A stretch of DNA of 64,000 nt from Sipunculus nudus. Its lineage: Eukaryota > Annelida > Sipuncula > Golfingiida > Sipunculidae. A program made the position numbers and the translations under genes. The notes below the pieces were generated by a model that did no database searches, was not told the DNA's origin, and saw only the letters and a program-made list of their open reading frames with translations. The DNA lies in assembly GCA_026874595.1 (NCBI GenBank), contig CM049316.1, forward strand, positions 46,703,695 to 46,767,694, written 5' to 3'. This document shows, piece by piece, positions 32,211 to 46,330 of the stretch (positions within the stretch are counted from its first letter, which is position 1; each line of letters begins with the position of its first letter).

Positions 32211-35200
32211 AGCTCATCTGAGCTAAAGCAGTCATTCTTGCCCGTTGTCTGTCCATCCGGTTGTCCATTAACAGGGCACAAATTGTAACTTCAAACTGAG
32301 CGTCCATAGAGGTCCATGAAAAATCTCCTTGGAAACCTGAAATTAGGTCTCTGTTACCCTTATCCTCTAAAGCTATGGGGCTTGCAAGAACCCCCCCCCC
32401 CCCCCCAGAATAATTAAAAATTTGATACAAAAGCTCAAGTATCTGAATAACTGATGCATTGAATGCCATGATTTTTTGCATGTATATTGATCATGGAGTG
32501 TTTTGTCAGTTCCTGCAAACTGGTGGTTCCACCTGTATTATTTCAAAATATTATGCATTTCTTTCTCTATTTTTTAAAACCTTTCAATGAAGCAGTCATC
32601 CATTAACAGGGCACAATTTTTAACCATTGACATTAGATTCTTCTCAGTTGACATCCAGGCAGGTCCATGAAAAATCCCCTTTGGAAGCCTGAAATAGGTC
32701 TCTGTTACCCATATCCTCCGAGCTATGGGGCTTTGTAAGTACCCCCCAATAAAATTAAAAATTTGATACAAAAGCTCCAGTATCTGAATAACAAATGCAT
32801 TGATCACCATGATTTTTTGCATGCATATTGATCATGGAGGGTTACACCAGTTCCTGCAGACTAGTGGTGCCACCTGTATTTTTTCTAATTTTTACGATTT
32901 TTTTTCTGTTTTTGAGACCATCAAATGACAGCATTTATATCAGTTTCTCAGCTGTGGTTTCATCCAGTGTCCTGAAGCCCAATATGTATATCAGTTATGA
33001 AATGGTTTCTTCAGATCATGAAGACTGATGGCGCCACCTATATTTTTCTCTATTTTTGATGCAATTTTTCCTTTATTTTGAGACTGCCAAATTATATTGA
33101 AACTATCAGCTTTGTAACTGTGGTTTCATCTGTGTCCTGAAACCTTGTTTTGTTTATCAGAGCCCTGCTTGTTTAAGCCGATGCCCTATATGTCTTTTTG
33201 TATGTTCATCAAATTTGTGTTCTGATGAAAATTCCAGTTTGGATTGACATGTGGTTTTCAGACTTGAATTATATATGGCTCACCTGTAATGCAAGAACTC
33301 TGTTTGATTTTGAGTCATGAGGTCAAAGGTCTAGGTCACAGGACCCAGTTTTTTATTATGCCCCCATGTTAAATGCACTTGTACAGACTTTTCTTCACAA
33401 TACATTATTTTTGGTGTGTGGGCAGATAATGACCAGTTACAGATTGAGTTCGCGTTTCGTCCCGGTTGACCTACCATTGACCGTTTTCTGGCTCCTAAAC
33501 TTAGAAAATTTCATGAAAAATAGAAATATTCATGACAGATACACATGTATGGACTTTTTTTCGCAATGCCTGCAGATATTGGCCTGATTTTTTATGTGTG
33601 AGCAGATATAGACCAGTTACAGATCGAGTTCGCGTTTTGTCCCGGTTGACCTACTTTTGACCGTTTTACAGCTCCTGAACATAGAAAATTTCATGAAAAA
33701 TATGAAATTTCATGTTAAATGCACTTGTACAGACTTTTCTTCACAATACATGATTTTTGGTGTGTGGGCAGATAATGACCAGTTACAGATCAAGTTCACG
33801 TTTTGTCCCAGTTGACCTATTTTTGACCGTTTGACGGTGCTCTAACATAGAAAATTTCATAAAAAGGTGCACATGTATGGACTTTTTTTCGCAGTGCCTG
33901 CAGATACAGGCCTGATTTTTTGTGTGTAGGCAGATAATGACCAGTTACAGATCAAGTTCTTGTTTTGTCTCAGTTGACCTACTTTTGACCATTTGACTGC
34001 TCCTGAACATAGAAAGTTTCATGAAAAATATAAATTTTCCTAACAAATGCATATGTACTGACTTTTTTTCCTCAATGCCTGCAGATACCACCTTGATTTT
34101 TTTTTGTGTGGGCAGATAATGACAGTTACAGATCGAGTTTGCGTTTCATCCCGGTTGACCTACTTTTGATTGTTTTACGGCTCCTAAACATAGAAAATTT
34201 CATGAAAGACAGAAATTTTTATGGAAAATGCACATGTATGGACTTTTTTTCACAATGCCTGCAAATACTGGCATGAGTTTTGGTGTGTTGCTTGATAATG
34301 ACCCGTTACAGATCGAGTTTGCATTTTGCCCTTGTTGACCTACTTTTGACCATACGACACCTCCTGAACTTAAAAAGTTTTCCAAATTTTACAAATGTTT
34401 CTAATTTGCCCAAGGCTGGGGCATTCGTGTCGTTCCGACACATCTAGTTAAAAAAGATTGTGGATGCATTTTAAGCCAAACTTTCATCATAAACGTTCCA
34501 TCTTCAACGTGGTGCAATTGCCAATAGGGGAAGGTTCCTTTTGATTTGGGAGTCACTAGGTCAAAGGTCAAGATCACAGGGCCTGGCCTTTTACAAATAA
34601 GTTTATGGATGATAACGTAAGTTTGGGTAGACAGGTTGGCTTTAAACTGATCACATGACCCATATTTTGAAAAAGCTCATAAACCTATCCTTAAAGACAA
34701 ATTCAGCTGAGCATCGAGACCTATGAGTCCCTAGTTTTCTCTATTTTTGAGACCTTCACTGAAATAATCCTCCATTATCAGGGCTCAAATCTTAATCATT
34801 GAACCTAGAATCTTCTAAGTTGACATCTGGGAAGGTCCATTAAAAATTTCCTTGGAAAGGTCTCTTTCACCTATATCCTCCAAGCTATGAGGCTCGTAAG
34901 AACCCCGCCCCAGAAGAATAATTAAAAATTTGGTACAAAAGCTCCAGTATCTGAATAATTAATGCATTGAATGCCATGATTCTTTGCATGCATGTTGATC
35001 GTGAAGTGTTTAATCAGTTCATGTAGACTGGTGGCACCATCTGTATTTTTTTTCAATTTCTATACATTTTTTTTCTATTTTTGAGACCTTCAAATGAAGC
35101 AGTCTGGCTGTTAACAGGTCACAAACTGTAACTGTAAGACCCAGAATCTTCTAACCGTACATCCATGGAGGTCCTTGGTTAATCTTGAAACTTGAAATTA

Positions 35201-37690
35201 GGTCATAGTGAACTGTATTCTGCAAGATATGTGTAAGAACATGATTTGAGCACCCTATAGGACAGATTTGCATGATTGGTTACAGAAACTTCTAATTTAA
35301 TTAAGATCCAGGGAGGTTCCTGTAAAATTTCTTGGAAACCTGAAATAGTGTCACTGTGACTTATATCCTGCAAGCTGTGTGAAAGAACATGATTTTTACA
35401 CTCTATTAGTCACATGGGCACAAATAGTAGCAGCTGGATGTAGAATAAGGTCACTGTAACCTATAGCTAAGATCTATTGGCAAAATACATAATTTTAGCA
35501 CTTTGGGAGTGAATAAGTAGCTGCCCTATAGTAATCAGGTTACCCTGTCCTTCCTTTTGTTTGTCTCTCTGTATGTCGGTCAAATTTGTTTCCCGATGAT
35601 AACTCTAGTTTGGATCGACATATAGTTTTCAAACTTTAATTATGTATGGCCCACCTCTAAAGTAAGAACTCAAAGTTCAAAGGTCAAGGTCACAGGACCC
35701 ACTTATTCAGAAAGAATGTGAATGCATTTTAAGCCAAACTTTTCATCCCAAACCTTCCACCTGGCATATATATAGGTGAACTGCAAATAGGAGATGAACC
35801 TGATTGATTTTGGGGTCACAAGTTCAAAGTTCAAGGTCACAGTGGTTATCTGTTCACCTACTGTAGAAGTGTTTTTTTTAAGCAGGGTTTTAATTTTCAC
35901 ACTTTTAGTGGTAGCTAGATTTGCATTAAATTAGGAACACACAGAGATGACTCATGTGTTGGACAGGTAATCCCTGCATGTGAGGTTGCTCGAGTTGAGG
36001 CATCTTCAACCAGGATGTTAGTGAAGTTATGTTGCCATGAGAGTTCTTAGCAAGTGATATCTCAGCTTATATCCCCTCCGATTTATAGTTATTTGTAGAA
36101 ACAACTGTGAAACAAGTAGCATTTGAGGACCTTTAGAACCCCTTCCCAATGACTTTGAAGTACGACAGAGCTGAGAGCCAGTCACAGTTGTTGTTAGCTC
36201 TGTTTGTTGTTCACACATAGCGGGCTGCTTCTAGTTAGTATTCTTTGAGTTGTTGTTGTTGAGCAATTCTACAACTTAGTCAGATGTCAAACAATGTCTT
36301 GGGTGCAGTACTATTGCATCATCAAACGTGATTATACCAGTTAATAACGTATTGTTTAAACTTTGCGGTCAGGATATTCAGTCACCCATAGCATGTACAC
36401 GGTCACCTGGAGCTTGTTAGGTGTGAGGTAGGTTGCACTACAACCTGCCTTTATATAATCATTTAATAGTATGATACAAAATGAATTACCCATACATAAT
36501 GATATGTGTGAAAATTTGAATAGTGCTAATGCTGTATAAAGAAAAAGCGCGAAAATTCAGACAGTTCCACAGTATATGTTTCTGAATTATAACTCCAGAT
36601 TGGATTAATAAATTGGTTTCAAATTTGATTAATAAATGGCCCACAAATAAAGTGAGGACCCTTTATATTTTGGGGTCATTAGGTCAAAGGTCAAGGTATC
36701 ATCTGTCCTCATATTTGTTTCCAGATGATTACTCCAGGTTGGATTGAAATAACGGTTTCAAACTTGACTAATATATGGCCCAACACTTAAGTAAGAACCC
36801 TTTGATTTTTGGGTCATTGGATCAAAGGTTAAGGTCACAGAAACCACTTCTTTAAAAAGATTGGGTATGAATTTAAAGCCATACTTTTAATCCTAAACCT
36901 TCAAACGTCACATTTTGCTCACCTGCCAATAGGGAAGAACTTTTGTATTTTGGGATCACAAGAACAAAGGTCAAGGTCACAGGGGCCACATATCCCAGTT
37001 TTTGTTTCCAAGATTATGGATGCATTTTAAGCCAAACTTTTCATCCAAAGCCTACCATCTTCCACATGTGGCTCAACTACCAATAGGGGAGGATTCTGTT
37101 TGATTTTAGGGTCACAAGCTCAAAGGTCAAGGTCACAGGGCCCTTTTATTCACAAATAAGTTAATGGATGAAAACTCCAGTATGGATAGACAAGTCTAAT
37201 TTGTTGATTTTAAATGTATCCTTTCATACAACACTTAGGCCCCTAACTATTTTTTTTTCTTATTGCCTCATTAAATAGTTTCAGACCAAAAATGTCATAT
37301 ATTACACAGTGCAGATGCTGTGTTTACCAAATTGGCTTGATTTAACTCACTTATCAAACTTAGTTTATGCTCATTTGAAAATGTTAATTTTTAAAAACAT
37401 TTTACAGCAGGTTATTTTAGATAATAAATGTGTATTTTTATGCTTCAGCTCATGTCCATTATTCTTTAATTTACAGGGTTTTGTAAGTTCCCAATGGATA
37501 TATTTACATGCATATTACAGTCACCTTGTTGAAATACTGAAACTTTTACAAAAACATTTATGTGATAACGAGAGGCTACTGCATCTCTCATGTAGTCCAT
37601 AAATGTGCACAGTCAACACAACCACTAGGATTTCATACAAATATTCTCAGAATCAATTTCAGCTGAGCATTTTGACCCTCAGGTCCCTTG
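32211..37690 (+). mobile_element. Family A composite A4 with nested elements
   Basis: It starts at the T run with a collapsed hairpin AGCTCA-TC-TGAGCT (32211-32224) and GTCTGTCCATCCGG. Core units of about 335 bp follow (C run at 32393, boxes near 32520, 32861 and 33026). C-type core (GGTCAAAGGT) appears from about 33230, split by D1. An A-type 3' end occurs at 34702-34734 (TCAGCTGAGC … CCCTAG), after which A core resumes at a T run. More A and C-type core follows to a second 3' end at 37660-37690 (CAGCTGAGC … AGGTCCCTTG). So at least one A-ended element sits inside another; the inner 5' end is not identifiable. Confidence 0.55.
33357..34447 (+). mobile_element. Family D element D1, 5' hairpin deleted
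   Basis: It begins TATGCCCCC but goes directly into the core without the usual hairpin. Six core units of about 180 bp ('cgcaatgcctgcagatattgg', 'cagataatgaccagttacag', 'cggttgacctacttttgacc') follow. It ends with GTGTCG-TTC-CGACAC (34427-34441), AT, CTAG (34444-34447). It splits a family C core at GTTTTTT|…|TTAAAAAAGATTG. Confidence 0.75.
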
Positions 37691-40336
37691 TAATTACTTT
37701 AGAATTTAGTAATACATGCGTTTTACATTTGTGTTGAAGGTATAGTTGTAAAAACATGTACAAGTATATTGATTTTTATTTAATGCTTAAAAATTGGGAC
37801 ATTTAATGAACATGTAGTCTACTGTATTGACCAAGATAAGGTCCATTTGACGTATTGTTGAGGAGAGGTCAGAATATACATGGTGAGAGGAGAGAGGATA
37901 CAGTGTATTTGTGTTTTTATGTTCTGCATCCCACTCAAGTGGTGTCTGCTGCAGATTCATGGGGTTGTATCAAAGAGAATCAGTCCGGACAATCTATTGC
38001 ATTGGGTCGGACTTTAGGGCATTATGGGCCAAGCCAGCTACTTGACTCTGCATCAATACAAGTATGATTATGAGAGATGGGTGGCCAACATTGTCAATCA
38101 CGGGTGGGCTTAGGGCCGGCCATAATTCAATCTTAGCTGCCCGAGCCACAGGCTATAACACATATGTTGGTGCTTATTGAATCTGAGTGGAGGCCCATTC
38201 CTCCCAGCGTCCAAGGGGATATAGATATGATTGAACTCGACCTCACAAATTGCCTCATTGCTGCAAATCCGTTCCATAAATTCATGGCTGCCTGCCCCTG
38301 TATTGGCTTGAACAGGACTCATCAACACCTCACGATGGATATCATTTAATGCCTGATATCCTGGGCAGGATGCTGGAGGGATGAGGCTGCTGACGCTGGT
38401 GATGGATGACTAGAGACAGAACATCTTGCCCCCTGTCAGACCGGCTTGACTGGCTGGCCTTCTCTACTGACACCCTCAAGCCAGGGCTTTGTAAAACTCA
38501 AGCCCAGGTCAATAGCTGTTAATTAATGATTGACCTCACTGACCCCCAAATAGCTTCATTGTCACATGTGATTCTCTCGGGCTTGTTCTTGTCCTGGAGC
38601 TTTCATTTTCTTTTGTAGGCTCTTCTCACTATGGGTCACCTCTTTTGTTCCCTAATTACTGTAATACATGCCAGTTCTGTTTTAGGCCTCTCTCTGTTGG
38701 ACTGCAGGAATAAGCTAAATAATTATTTATGTAAATTTATGTCATATCTCATAATTTATTTTTAATAATTTACTCAGATATTTTTACTGCCCATATATTT
38801 TGGCATACCTATGGTACATAATTGAAATTCCATTAATATTTTATGCATAGAGTCCACTCAGCTACCCTTTTTTTTGGTTTAATTATAAATACCACTTATA
38901 AACAAACAAAAGATAAAAATATGAAAAAATCGAAAGCATAATTAGTAGACTACTTGAAGTAAGGATTCTTGTAATATTGACATTTTTTATGATCAACATA
39001 ACAATTATTAATTATTATAATTCTTAAGTCATCCTCTTAGCCACAATGGTAATGAAAAATGACAATTAAGATGACTTTAATTGAAAAAAAAATTTAATAT
39101 GAGTATGATGCAGGTAAAAGAAAATTTACATTATTTTGGATTTTGTGAAATGGGTTAAGTTCCCATCTTCACGAATACAGATACATTTACATGAACCCAC
39201 CATGAGCTAGTAATGTTCCTTGGTAAGAATACAGTGGTGAGAGAGTGGAATGAAATCAAGTAATTTGAAACAAATGTCCACTGCCTATATTTAAGTGGAC
39301 AGAATTTTTATAAATCATGTATGGACTGAACAATATACAAGTTTTCTTCTGTTGATTAATTATCAGTTTCCAGTTGTGTAAATAATACAAATGTGTATGA
39401 TTCACATATTAAACAAGGCATTTTTGAGGGCTTCCTTGAAAAATATAAAATATTTGAGTGAAGTACATTTCTTGTATCGTGATGGATTAATAATGGGAGG
39501 TAATTCATGCTAATTTCACCATGCACAGATGAAACAATGTAGATCAGTCCTTTTTGTATGGTCCCCATGTTTAATTTTCTTAGAGGAGGGCTACCATATA
39601 TTCCTATGAATCTTTTACATCACTTTTATATCTGTCTTTTTTATACTTTATCTAATGTATAATTGCATACAGTATTCTAGCCCCACATATAAGGTGAAAT
39701 AAAAAAAATATAAACTTTTTATAATAAAGTTCTATGCTTAAAAAAATGGTTTCAAGTTTGAAAAAAAGGAAAGAAACATACATATATTTAGTATTTATGG
39801 GTGTGTAACATTCCAGAGTAATGTAACAAGGGTATGTAAATTTGGCACTACTCTCCTTTTTTACTATGAAAGCACACAGCCAGAGCGCTGTTTACTTCAG
39901 TATAGGATGTATATGAGGAACAAAGATAAAATGCTGGGCTTGACATGTAAGTGAGGGTCATTTGTCACTCGCTGCAGACATTCTGAAGTGAAACTAATGT
40001 ACAGAAAGCACTTATGATCAGCCATTGACTTAATATACTGGCTTTAAATAAATGCCATACAGATATTTATCTGATTAACTATCTAAGTTAAGAATAATGT
40101 TATCATAAGGCACTCGGTATCAGCATCCCTGGTAACTTTCCCAGAGTTTGACCATGGGGCCTCCCTGCTCCGTACTCATTTGATTTTGGCGGAGTGTTAG
40201 GAAATATGGGTGTCTGGGGATTTCCCTAATGAGCAAAATAATTTTTTACAAAAAACTTTTAAAAGCAGAATCTTAAAGAAAAAGTTATCCATGTGTAGTT
40301 GCAAAATTATATGTTATGTATGAATGTAAAATGTAA

Positions 40337-40338
<2 letters not shown>
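37691..40338. other. Unique DNA with a GC-richer island at 37860-38660
   Basis: The island is not repetitive. Overlapping frames on both strands (37855-38067 +, 38164-38349 +, 38110-38328 -) are short and unrecognised. Sequence such as TCCGGACAATCTATTGCATT and the TCF/LEF-like ATCAAAG at 37970 suggests a regulatory element rather than protein. The rest is AT-rich. Confidence 0.35.

Positions 40339-40407
<69 letters not shown>
40339..40407. repeat. (AT)n microsatellite, about 34 repeats
   Basis: Uninterrupted alternation of A and T over nearly 70 bp. Confidence 0.95.
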
Positions 40408-40410
<3 letters not shown>

Positions 40411-43400
40411 CATATATGTGTGGCAAGTGTATAATTTATACTTTCTTTTTCTTGAACTCTAGATTTTAAGATTTTCTTTCTCAATCAAAATATACTGCAA
40501 ATTATTATTTTATATAATACCTGTTATTATAGTATGATGATTGAATTATAAATATTATAAATAATTAGAAACTGCACATAATTTTTAACACATGTGCAAG
40601 GACACAATTTGAACAACTACTAGTATATCTCAACTGGAAAAAAAACCTTAATGAATAAAGAAATGTGTAAAAACATATTCTCATAGATGTCGCTTGCTTT
40701 CTTTATCTTTTTCTCTGGATCAAACTGGGGTTGTTTACATGTTTTCTGAATGTGGATGTAACATTGTAATTTGTACCATATGAAATCTGTTTTATCCATA
40801 TTAATTGATACATTTAAATGTTACTAAAAACTAAAATAAAAAAATTCATTCATATGGATTTTATTTTTAAATTATTATCTATATAAATATCTATATAAAT
40901 ATATATAAATGAAACAAACATAGCCTTTGCCATGATTTAATTTTCATTTACCACATGCAGTCAAATGACCAGTATTGCCTAAATGTCTCCTCACATCATT
41001 TCAAGTATGAACCCACTACATTTCTTATAATATCAGATACGTTATCTGTCAGTGACATGGATTTGCCTTATCTTTCTTAACTATCACACCAGGGAGTAGT
41101 GGGGTGGCCAGTTACTGTTTTGATTCTGCACTTCTATATAGATGGCTCAATCAACCCAATGTGGCAAGTCAGGAAACAGAACATGTGTCATCACTTAGAA
41201 TAAGGTATATTTATTATATTTAGTATATTTATATTCAAAATAAGCGTATTCATATTTTATATCAGACCTTCATAATGAACAAAGGAAGACAGATTCACAA
41301 GACATGGTAACAAAACTAAAAAGCCCAAACTGAGCTGGAACTCCTGCATAGCCTGCAGATAAACTGCTGTCATTTATTGTATGGAATAATATATTCATAA
41401 ATATTTAAATAATAAGGATATTGAGGCTTTCCAGCATCTGGTTAGTAATGATTACCTGTAGAGGCTGGGCAGGTTTATATATACCTAGCACTAGGTTTAA
41501 ACTGGTATATTATGAGCAAAGCAGTATCCTTAAAACTGATAAATTTTGGGTTGTTGTCAAGCCTGTCTGCATCAGTTGATACTTCAGTAATGTGTAAATA
41601 AAAGAAGTATGTTTTTATACTGCATTATGTCAGAGGTAGGATAAAGTTATTACGTTAATGAATATGAGGTGAGCACTGCAGACATCAGATACTTGAATAG
41701 ACCCCTTAAAATCTTAAGTGAGGATGAAGATAATCTGATGATAATTGTTAAAGCTTCACAGTTAAAGCGTCTGCATATATGATCAGGGGTAATCTGTAGT
41801 GGTCATAGTCTGTTGTTTATAAATAAAAGTGTATCTCTGAGGTTGTGCCTACCTGAATGAGGAGATGTATATGTGTGTGTATGTGTGTATAACTTTGGCA
41901 TACATGAAAATGAGTTTTACCAGAAAATGGGCTAATTCGTGATGTCGGTAATTGATGTGTTAAATGCTGTCATTACCTAAATATACTGGTACTTATAGTG
42001 CAGTACAGGTGACCTGCGACAAGTTGCTTTTACTGAGGGTCTGTCCTTATTTTTCTTGCTCCCACATGGAGCTTACTTGATGATTCCATCAACATTCACA
42101 CATTTATATAAAATTAACTTAAAAATAAGACAACATCATACTTTTCAAAGGAAAAATTAACTTTGAGTAATTCTCATTTGCAGCAGGACACCTGTACTGT
42201 ACTTTTACCATACCTTATACAGAGTATATTTCTTTTGCTTGTGAGCTGGTTGGTATATATGACTTTGCATTCTGAGTGTTGTACAGGGTCAGTCACAGCC
42301 TTATTTCTGGGCACGAGGGCCATCTGGGATTGACAGTGAACTCACTAGTTAGCCAGGTGAGAGAAGTTGCCTCATTCCCTTCACATTTCATTTCCATTGT
42401 AATTGTACGTCGTCAGGATGCGTATGATTTGGACGAGATGGGAGGTCAGTCCAGCGGAAGTGATGGGCTGCCAGTGCCAGTGCTGGCCAACAACAGAACT
42501 GCACTTTGTTTTGCAATTACTGGAGTCATTTCTTATGATGCCAGTCTGTGTATTACTCCATAAAATGGATTTGTAGCCTCACTATTAGGTGATGCTTGTC
42601 ACATCAATCTGAATATAGACTGGCCTCTTGAAATAACACCTTCTTAACAAAATTCTCACAAATTTTATTCAAAATTTAAGCTTTAGTCACAGATCTGTTA
42701 CAATAGTATATCCCCAATGCATGTCTGTGTGATGATAGTTTCAGAATGATGCATGTTTGACAGGTTCTTTTAACTGGTCATGGTCCGACTGGTCTTCTTA
42801 ATTCTGGTTTGTCTGCCCACAGAATCATCAAATGCAATGGGTTTGAATGTGTATATCAGTTTAAGTTTATTAGCCATTTCATAAGTTAAATATTTGAGTC
42901 CCGATTTAAGAAGTAAATATATATGAGAGGACAAGGTAAATTTCTGCTTTTTATAGCATTGCCAGGTTTGCAAAACTTGTATAATGAGTAAAGGACAGGG
43001 TTGGATCTTATGTCACAACCATTATGAACCTTACACCGTGTTTGTCCATTGGTTGCCAAGCAGATTATACTCACAGTCGTGCTCAGTTTTCTTAATGATA
43101 ATTTTAAGATGTCTTCTAAAGAGTTAACAATTTTGTGACCTGGGCTTTGTGATTAAAGATTAAAATAAACCTTTAATGCCATATTAAGAGCTTTTTTAAT
43201 ATTCTGTATTTCATTGGTTTTTGTTTTATTATAAAATTTTCCATGAGACCGATTTTGATATTTTTATGAAAATCCCATGTACATTCAAGTACAGATATTT
43301 TCAGGTACCATGGTATACATTACTTAGATTACCTACAGACCTCAAGGTGAAGAACCTCCAGTATTTATTCTATGTAATTATTTGATTCATTCAGTTATTT

Positions 43401-44459
43401 GTCTTTATTCAATTTCCCTAGCAATAATTGCTCTGTAAAATCAAAGTTTCTAGATGTCAGTACAGCTTTTATCAGTGACCAGTTGTAACTTTAAAGAACT
43501 ATTACTTTTACAGCAACATGATATTTGTTTTGGCAGATTTGGATGTATACATGGAAATGTATGCAGAAATAAATTTCAGTCCTGTTTTATTCTTAAATAC
43601 ACTTCAACAAACCACATAACTTCCACACTTTTGTCTTACTTGTACACATTACCTGATAAGAAAATTATACAGATCCATGTCATATTAATTACACTTTTTT
43701 CCTTATTGACTCCCATTGAATTATATAGAGACACATCATTTTATTGTATCATTTATAACATATTAAAGCTTAATTATTTACATTATGGTGAGTTTACTAA
43801 TACATAAACGGGCACTTTTGGAGATATAATGGTTTTCATCACCATTGTGTTGTACAGGATCTACACTTATATAATCTGTTTATACATTTGATGCTAATTC
43901 ATGTTATATCTGTTTAATATTTATAAATATAGTACCAAGAATTATTAACATGAATATGTAACTATACTGACTGACACGTGTACAATAATGTTGATATAAT
44001 CTGTTTCCCTGCTCTTATGTTTCATTGTTATTTACCTATCACAGAATAAGTATAGAGCCTCTCCTAGGAAATGTCTTCTTTAGTTTTGGTGTCACGCTGC
44101 ACATTACTTTTAAATCCAAATGAATTTTTACCTGAACTGGATTTTTAATGATAAAAATCACCAGATGGAAAGTCATTGTTCTCTCAATTTTAGTGATACA
44201 AACACTGGTCTAGGAATATTTTTAAAATATATTTTTATAGACATTTTTCTCAAGTGAAAAGGCATATAAAAATAAATATTGCAGACTCTGGGATTTTATT
44301 ATTTTCTGGAAATAGAGGAATGTAGATCAAGGCATTGTTGTTATGTATGTAAATAAAAAAAAAACGAGAAACAAAAAAGATATTCATGTCTAGGGATGTG
44401 GCGGATAATTTAAGAATAATTCTAAACCTTTTGAAGAGAACATAAACTTCTTGCACCGT
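40408..44459. other. Unique AT-rich DNA
   Basis: No transposon or gene supported. The longest ATG-started frame here (43454-43807, 117 codons) is very AT-rich, dominated by Leu/Ile/Thr/Tyr/Ser, with no domain and no splice signals. A 95-codon frame at 42276-42563 begins at TTG and is likewise unrecognised. Confidence 0.4.
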
Positions 44460-44960
44460 CAGTTACATGAGCGGTGACCCTGTGTATATTTGCCAGGGTT
44501 TCCTGCCAAATGGATGCAGCTTATTTGTAGCTTTTAGAGCCCATGCATTATAAGCTATGTTGATTTGATAGTTAATCAGCCAGAAGTCACCATCCATTTT
44601 CATATGCTGCTTTGCCGGAACCAGGGTTAGTGCACCAGGAAAGATGTCATTATCCCGATTTGGCCGGACTTTTTGCGGATACATAGCAGGGGGCCTGAAC
44701 TTTCATTGTCTTGAGTAGATTAGTAGTGAACGCTTACTTATTGTCCTTCCATTTTCTTGTAAGAGGGCCCTAATTGGCCCAGAGTGAAACCAGAAGCAGG
44801 TTGTATAGTGGGTAGGTAGGTCGGCAGGCTGAAAGCTTTTTGGGTAATCCCCCATGATTTGTGGATAAGGAAATCGTACCCTGAAGTGGGTGCTGAGTCG
44901 CTTATTGACCCCCTCAGGGGTTAAAGGTCAAGTCTGATTCTGCTGTGTCCTTGTGACTAA
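44460..44960. promoter_or_regulatory. GC-richer unique island, candidate regulatory element
   Basis: This non-repetitive block in AT-rich surroundings contains homeodomain-like TTAATCAG, dyads GGGCC-CTAATT-GGCCC (44765-44780) and CCCCTCAGGGG (44920-44931), and no sustained frame with coding character. Conservation would be needed to call it an enhancer. Confidence 0.25.
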
Positions 44961-45559
44961 AATTAGGGATAGTTATATAATATCCAGTTTTTACTTCTCG
45001 TATATGAATGAATAATTTTTTTAAAATTTTCATTCTAGTATTATTCCTAGACCTAAGTAAATGTAAGAATTTTTTACCAATGGGTCATCATCTTTTTTTA
45101 ATCTTTGCATAAAAATTTCAGAATTCTGTGAAACATTTGTTATCTCAGAAAAAGGACCGGCCCTCCATTTATTTTGTTTCATACGTTTATATCCATAAAA
45201 AATGTTCTTCCACATTTTACCTTCCATATAATTGTATGGTATAATAATATATCATGAAATGTCAACCTGAAAAAGAGAAGTGGATATTTAAACTTTTAGT
45301 TAATATATCATCAAGATGTTGCATCTTCTTTTTCAGACAGCAAAAAATTCTTAAATCCTATCAGGGAAGCCTGTTTCTTCATAGTGTTTCTACAATTCAT
45401 GTCTTGATAAATGAAGAATATATTTTGTCTCAAACCAGATAACTCTGTTTTACATGAGACCAGGCATGTAAAATTGTTACTTTATGACCTGAATATGTGA
45501 AGATTCATGGCTCTGGTCAGTGTGAATAACATTTGTTTAAACAACCCCCAGTGTCCAAC
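44961..45559. other. Unique AT-rich DNA
   Basis: Nothing recognised. Confidence 0.4.
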
Positions 45560-46330
45560 TGCCGCATGAAAGTTGGCCAATAAGGATAAACGCTGGAGTA
45601 AGCGCTGTAAGATTTGTGAGAGTCACACCTGCCAGCCCGTCATTGCTACTGAGCGGATTTTAGTAGCCCCATGACAAATATGGCTATAAGCATAATATCT
45701 GGCATTAGGTCATGGGCAGGCAGTCAACATAAACCCTACTGTAGGAGCACACCACAGGTTGTTCAGGTGATGAGAAACGACTTTCCGATGAGCAGTCGGA
45801 ACACAGTGCTAACTTTGTAATTTCCTGTAAATTTGAAAGGCAGGCAAAAACTGGTCCCCCGGTAGCCATTCCGTGTGCCAGTCTGTTGAGCAACGATCAG
45901 TCTTATGCCATGACACCCGGACTGTTAGGCCGCCAAAATATCGTCGGGAGCTGTTTGGCGGGCTGTTATGTTCAACGCATCATTACCACAGCTTTTTGCA
46001 GCAGCCCCGTCACTTTGCTGCGCAGGGCAGACATGCATTACAGATATCAGTGCCACTGCCATCCCCAATGAAGATCGACCTTTGCCAAGTTGACAGCGGG
46101 GAGCCTGGCCAATTTTCTCACAAAATTATTTGCTAACAGTGGATGTTAAGAAAGCCATCTCTTTTGGGACAGCTGTGTCCCTTGAGATCCATAAACTCTG
46201 CCGGCATAATGCTTAGTTTGCATTTTTGTAGCCAATAAATATGCCGTGTCTTGACAAATATTACTGCTTGTCTTTTTCAATTTTGGCTTGGGTCCCACCG
46301 ATGGGGAACGTCATTTAGCGCGCCCACAGG
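45560..46330. promoter_or_regulatory. GC-richer unique island, candidate regulatory element
   Basis: About 770 bp with composition unlike its flanks and no repeat similarity within the window. Overlapping frames on + (45873-46136, 45886-46071) and - (45705-45893) are unrecognised and mutually incompatible. AT-rich motifs such as CAATAAATATGCC and CTATAAGCATAATATC sit within GC-rich sequence, a texture common in conserved developmental enhancers. Confidence 0.25.

Noticed and set aside
43454-43807. Longest ATG-started ORF (117 codons) in the window
   Set aside because: It is AT-driven Leu/Ile/Thr/Tyr-rich composition with no domain, splice sites or neighbouring exons.
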